A DNA stretch of 64,000 nt. Origin: Echinometra lucunter. Lineage: Eukaryota > Echinodermata > Echinoidea > Camarodonta > Echinometridae. The stretch is from contig CM057151.1 of the NCBI GenBank assembly GCA_029962745.1, positions 809,298-873,297 of the forward strand, written 5' to 3'. Below the pieces are notes generated by a model that was not told the origin of the DNA, did no database searches, and saw only the letters and a program-made list of their open reading frames with translations. Below are positions 61,501-64,000 of the stretch, one piece after another. Within the stretch, counting starts at the first letter, position 1. Each line of letters opens with the position of its first letter. A program made the translations under genes and the position numbers.

Positions 61501-64000
61501 ATGGGTTTGAACATGCCAAGCCCCTTTCCCGTGCTCCTGTTACTTTGTGTTCTGTTGTATACTGCTACACAAGAGAGATACAACTATAGCGTACTGGAAC
61601 TTTACAGACATGATGTTGGTGAAACCTATTTGCGTAGCAAATTCGTTGGAACAAGAATTCAGTACTATTCGAACACAAGCGCAACATTTAGATTGGCTCT
61701 CCTCCTTGCTGGTGATATCAATCCAAACCCTGGACCCATACCATATGACAAAAGCTCTCACCCAGAGCATTGTAATCATACTTCTTCCCACAATTATTCA
61801 TCGCAACGATTGTACTACGACGTCGCATCTTTGTATGAGCTGGATAGACTCTCTGCTCAAGCAAATCTGCAGTGTCTACCAAGAGAGACCTGGAAGAGGA
61901 TTGACGATTTGAAGATTGCCCGCAAGCCTAAAACTCATCGAGGGAGAAGAGCGAGAGTGCGTAATAGAAGAAGTTATTCAATGGAAAGCCCGCTTGCTAT
62001 TGATAACTCCACATCTACTGCTGACAACGCATCTGAACACTCGAACGGAATTGCTCTCTCTTCGGACTCAGTGCTATCGGATGACCAAGAGGAGAATGGA
62101 CATCCTAATCTTGAGTCCACAAATACTGCAAAGAACAATAATGTTTCTCTATATTCATTCAACGGTAGAAGCATTCGAAATAAATCTGCATCCATCCATG
62201 CTTTCTTTCATAATAACTTGTTCGATATCATCTGTATATGTGAGACATGGTTGGACGATGACTTTGATACGAATGAACTCGGTTTAAATGAACTATACTG
62301 TGTTTTTCGTAGGGATCGTTCTCAAGACCGTGGGGGCGGGGTTCTAGTGGGAGCTCGACCACATCTGTTGCCACAACGAATATCAGAATTAGAACACCCT
62401 GATCTTGAACTTGTTATTGTAGAAGTATGTATAAAAAGGTCAAAGTGGTTACTTTGCTCTATGTACAGACCTCCTAACTCAACAAATGATTTCTTCGAGA
62501 AACTTGAAAGTACTGTTGATAAAATTCAGGCAATGAGTAATAGATATCAAGGTATCATATTTCTTGGAGATTTCAATGTAAACTGGAATGATCAGTGTAA
62601 TAGGAATAAAGACAAACTGAATCGTGTATTTGATATAATGGATATGACTCAATGTGTTCATGATATTACTAGACCTCAAATTGGCAATTCCTTAGAGGGG
62701 ACCATTATAGATCTTGTCTTTGTTAACCGCCCCGAGTTATGTAAAAGTGTTAACGTGACAGTCAATTGTGTCGAGAGTGATCACCATGCTGTGTCCATTA
62801 TACTACAAGCTTCCAATCCTCAACCACCAAAATCTATCATTCGAAAGTTCTTGTGTTATGGTAAAGGTGATTATGACCACTTGAATACTCTATTGCATCT
62901 TGCCCCTTGGAATTTGTTCATGAATGAGAAAAATATTGATCAATGTTGGGAAGGTTTTTTGGATGTCTTTCAGGCAGCAATCAAGGAATGTATTCCCTCT
63001 AGAGTACAGAAAAACAAACGGTTCTGTCCATGGATAACTAAGGAAATAAAACATCTTTTGTTGAAGAAAAAACAATATTTTAGACGAGCTCGAGCCTGTA
63101 GAGAGGCTGGAGATAGTAGTCATGAGTTGTGGTCCCAGTATAAGGAAGTCAGGAATAAAGCCAAGAATATTGTAAATAAGTCTTACTGGAACTATGTAAA
63201 TGACCTATTTTCATTGCCAGACAATAGAAAACGATTTTTCAGCTACATGCGATCCAAGAAACGCAACCCCCCTCCCCAAATCATAAGTGTTAATGGCAAA
63301 CCGACTAGTAAATCTGATGAGATAGCAAGATGCTTTTCAGATTACTTCTTATCAGTTTTTAGTCATTGTGATTCACTGCCGGAAACTCCCGATATTTGCA
63401 ATATGCCGATACCCTCTCTGAGTACGATAGAAATACACTCTCATGAAATTGCAGATCTTATCCAAAAATTGCCCTTGAATAAGTCGCCAGGACCTGATGG
63501 AATCACAGCAGCAATGCTGAAATCAGCTGTTGTTCCAATCACACCTGTTTTACAAAGACTATTCAATACATCAATTTCACTTGGTAAATTGCCCTCTCAG
63601 TGGAAGAAGGCCGTTATCATTCCCATTCACAAATCTGGTAATGCTTCTCATGTATCGAACTATCGTCCGGTTGCATTGACCTCCATTGTTTGTAAGATGA
63701 TGGAAACCTTGGTAGACCGCAAGATACGTGAACATTTAGAAACGTTTGGTTTGATTACCCCTGATCAGCATGGATTCAGCCAAAGGAAGTCATGCGTAAC
63801 ACAACTGATTAATGTTACTCATACATGGTACACGGCCCTTGACAAATCTCCAACTCCAATCATTGATACAGTATTTCTTGACTTTAGTAAGGCTTTCGAC
63901 CGCATGCCCCACGATATTCTCCTTCACAAACTCTCAAGTATTTACAATATTCAAGGTAACTTATGGAGTTGGGTAAGATCATTCATATCTGATCGTCTCC
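61501..64000 (+). CDS. Retrotransposon polyprotein: 2A-like motif, APE endonuclease, reverse transcriptase (partial)
   Basis: The frame is open from 61435 and the first ATG is at 61501; no stop occurs through 64000 (833 codons). Residues 1-22 (MGLNMPSPFPVLLLLCVLLY) resemble a signal peptide. Residues 65-79 read LALLLAGDINPNPGP, a 2A-like motif with the obligatory NPGP; ribosome skipping would separate G78 from P79. A basic linker follows (about 141-160). The endonuclease spans about 215-450, with N221, E248, G278-GG, YRPPN (322-326), GDFN (356-359) and SDHH (426-429). The reverse transcriptase starts near 655, with 'KSPGPDGIT' (661-669), 'NYRPVALTS' (720-728) and 'FLDFSKAFD' (792-800, catalytic D794). 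Further catalytic motifs such as YADD must lie beyond the window. Clade (CR1/Jockey group) is inferred from motif style. Confidence 0.92.
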   Translation, partial: MGLNMPSPFPVLLLLCVLLYTATQERYNYSVLELYRHDVGETYLRSKFVGTRIQYYSNTSATFRLALLLAGDINPNPGPIPYDKSSHPEHCNHTSSHNYSSQRLYYDVASLYELDRLSAQANLQCLPRETWKRIDDLKIARKPKTHRGRRARVRNRRSYSMESPLAIDNSTSTADNASEHSNGIALSSDSVLSDDQEENGHPNLESTNTAKNNNVSLYSFNGRSIRNKSASIHAFFHNNLFDIICICETWLDDDFDTNELGLNELYCVFRRDRSQDRGGGVLVGARPHLLPQRISELEHPDLELVIVEVCIKRSKWLLCSMYRPPNSTNDFFEKLESTVDKIQAMSNRYQGIIFLGDFNVNWNDQCNRNKDKLNRVFDIMDMTQCVHDITRPQIGNSLEGTIIDLVFVNRPELCKSVNVTVNCVESDHHAVSIILQASNPQPPKSIIRKFLCYGKGDYDHLNTLLHLAPWNLFMNEKNIDQCWEGFLDVFQAAIKECIPSRVQKNKRFCPWITKEIKHLLLKKKQYFRRARACREAGDSSHELWSQYKEVRNKAKNIVNKSYWNYVNDLFSLPDNRKRFFSYMRSKKRNPPPQIISVNGKPTSKSDEIARCFSDYFLSVFSHCDSLPETPDICNMPIPSLSTIEIHSHEIADLIQKLPLNKSPGPDGITAAMLKSAVVPITPVLQRLFNTSISLGKLPSQWKKAVIIPIHKSGNASHVSNYRPVALTSIVCKMMETLVDRKIREHLETFGLITPDQHGFSQRKSCVTQLINVTHTWYTALDKSPTPIIDTVFLDFSKAFDRMPHDILLHKLSSIYNIQGNLWSWVRSFISDRL
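61723..61737 (+). other. 2A-like ribosome-skipping motif
   Basis: Codons for INPNPGP follow GD at the end of an Ala/Leu-rich stretch. The canonical consensus is D(V/I)ExNPGP; here E is replaced by N. Such motifs near the N-terminus of non-LTR retrotransposon ORFs are known from sea urchins and other invertebrates. Whether this variant works is not known from sequence. Confidence 0.65.

Larger units (their letters stand above)
61151..64000 (+). mobile_element. CR1/Jockey-like non-LTR retrotransposon, 5' part, apparently intact
   Basis: A presumptive 5' UTR (61151-61500) precedes one long ORF that runs off the window. Endonuclease and reverse-transcriptase motifs are complete and undamaged. 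The element lies upstream of the first visible exon of the PLC-like gene and antisense to it, hence probably inside one of its introns. The 5' boundary was placed at the end of the T-run and is uncertain. Confidence 0.85.

Noticed and set aside
61547..62287. Overlapping ORFs of 121 and 123 codons in another frame
   Set aside because: Shadows of the retrotransposon frame, which carries the recognisable motifs and runs on to the window edge.

Overview
The window is metazoan nuclear DNA. It is AT-rich and gene-sparse, its genes are split by canonical GT-AG introns, and it is packed with microsatellites, palindromic MITE-like elements, tRNA-derived SINEs and non-LTR retrotransposons. A RING-CH ubiquitin ligase and an Ig/fibronectin adhesion receptor make it an animal. 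The style of the repeats, including a CR1/Jockey-like LINE whose ORF carries an N-terminal 2A-like motif, is what one expects of a marine invertebrate deuterostome. An echinoderm such as a sea urchin is the best guess, but that is an inference; amphioxus, hemichordates and lophotrochozoans are not excluded. Exon models were built by eye from splice sites, reading phase and protein continuity.

Layout. (1) 313-2880, minus strand: the first five coding exons of a coiled-coil protein of the CCDC162/DUF4549 type; the rest lies left of the window. (2) 3-15 kb: no convincing host gene, but SINEs, a 5'-truncated L1/Tx1-like LINE end, several inverted-repeat elements, and a 32-bp perfect palindrome inside 8-bp direct repeats. 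(3) 15469-24736, plus strand: a complete four-exon membrane-associated RING-CH (MARCH-type) E3 ligase of 284 aa. (4) 27.5-33 kb: a longer, frameshifted copy of the same L1/Tx1-like LINE, followed by several foldback elements. (5) 33848-52244, plus strand: a 12-coding-exon gene for a secreted or surface protein of 545 aa with a signal peptide, three Ig domains, one FN3 domain and an odd short hydrophobic tail. Its introns hold a 52-bp minisatellite and several MITEs. (6) 52.3-56.2 kb: intergenic, with one MITE carrying perfect 24-bp terminal inverted repeats. (7) 56184-61042, minus strand: the last nine coding exons (338 codons) of a PLC-like phosphodiesterase-type protein; its 5' end lies right of the window. 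(8) 61151-64000, plus strand: the 5' part of an apparently intact non-LTR retrotransposon. Its ORF is open for 833 codons to the window edge and encodes a signal-like N-terminus, a 2A-like motif, an APE endonuclease and a reverse transcriptase. It sits antisense to the PLC-like gene.

The host genes do not form a pathway; they are separate transcription units. The most notable parts are the 2A-bearing retrotransposon, the plant-like RING-CH ligase, the minisatellite that stays open on its minus strand despite a non-triplet unit, and the set of about a dozen structurally distinct palindromic elements.
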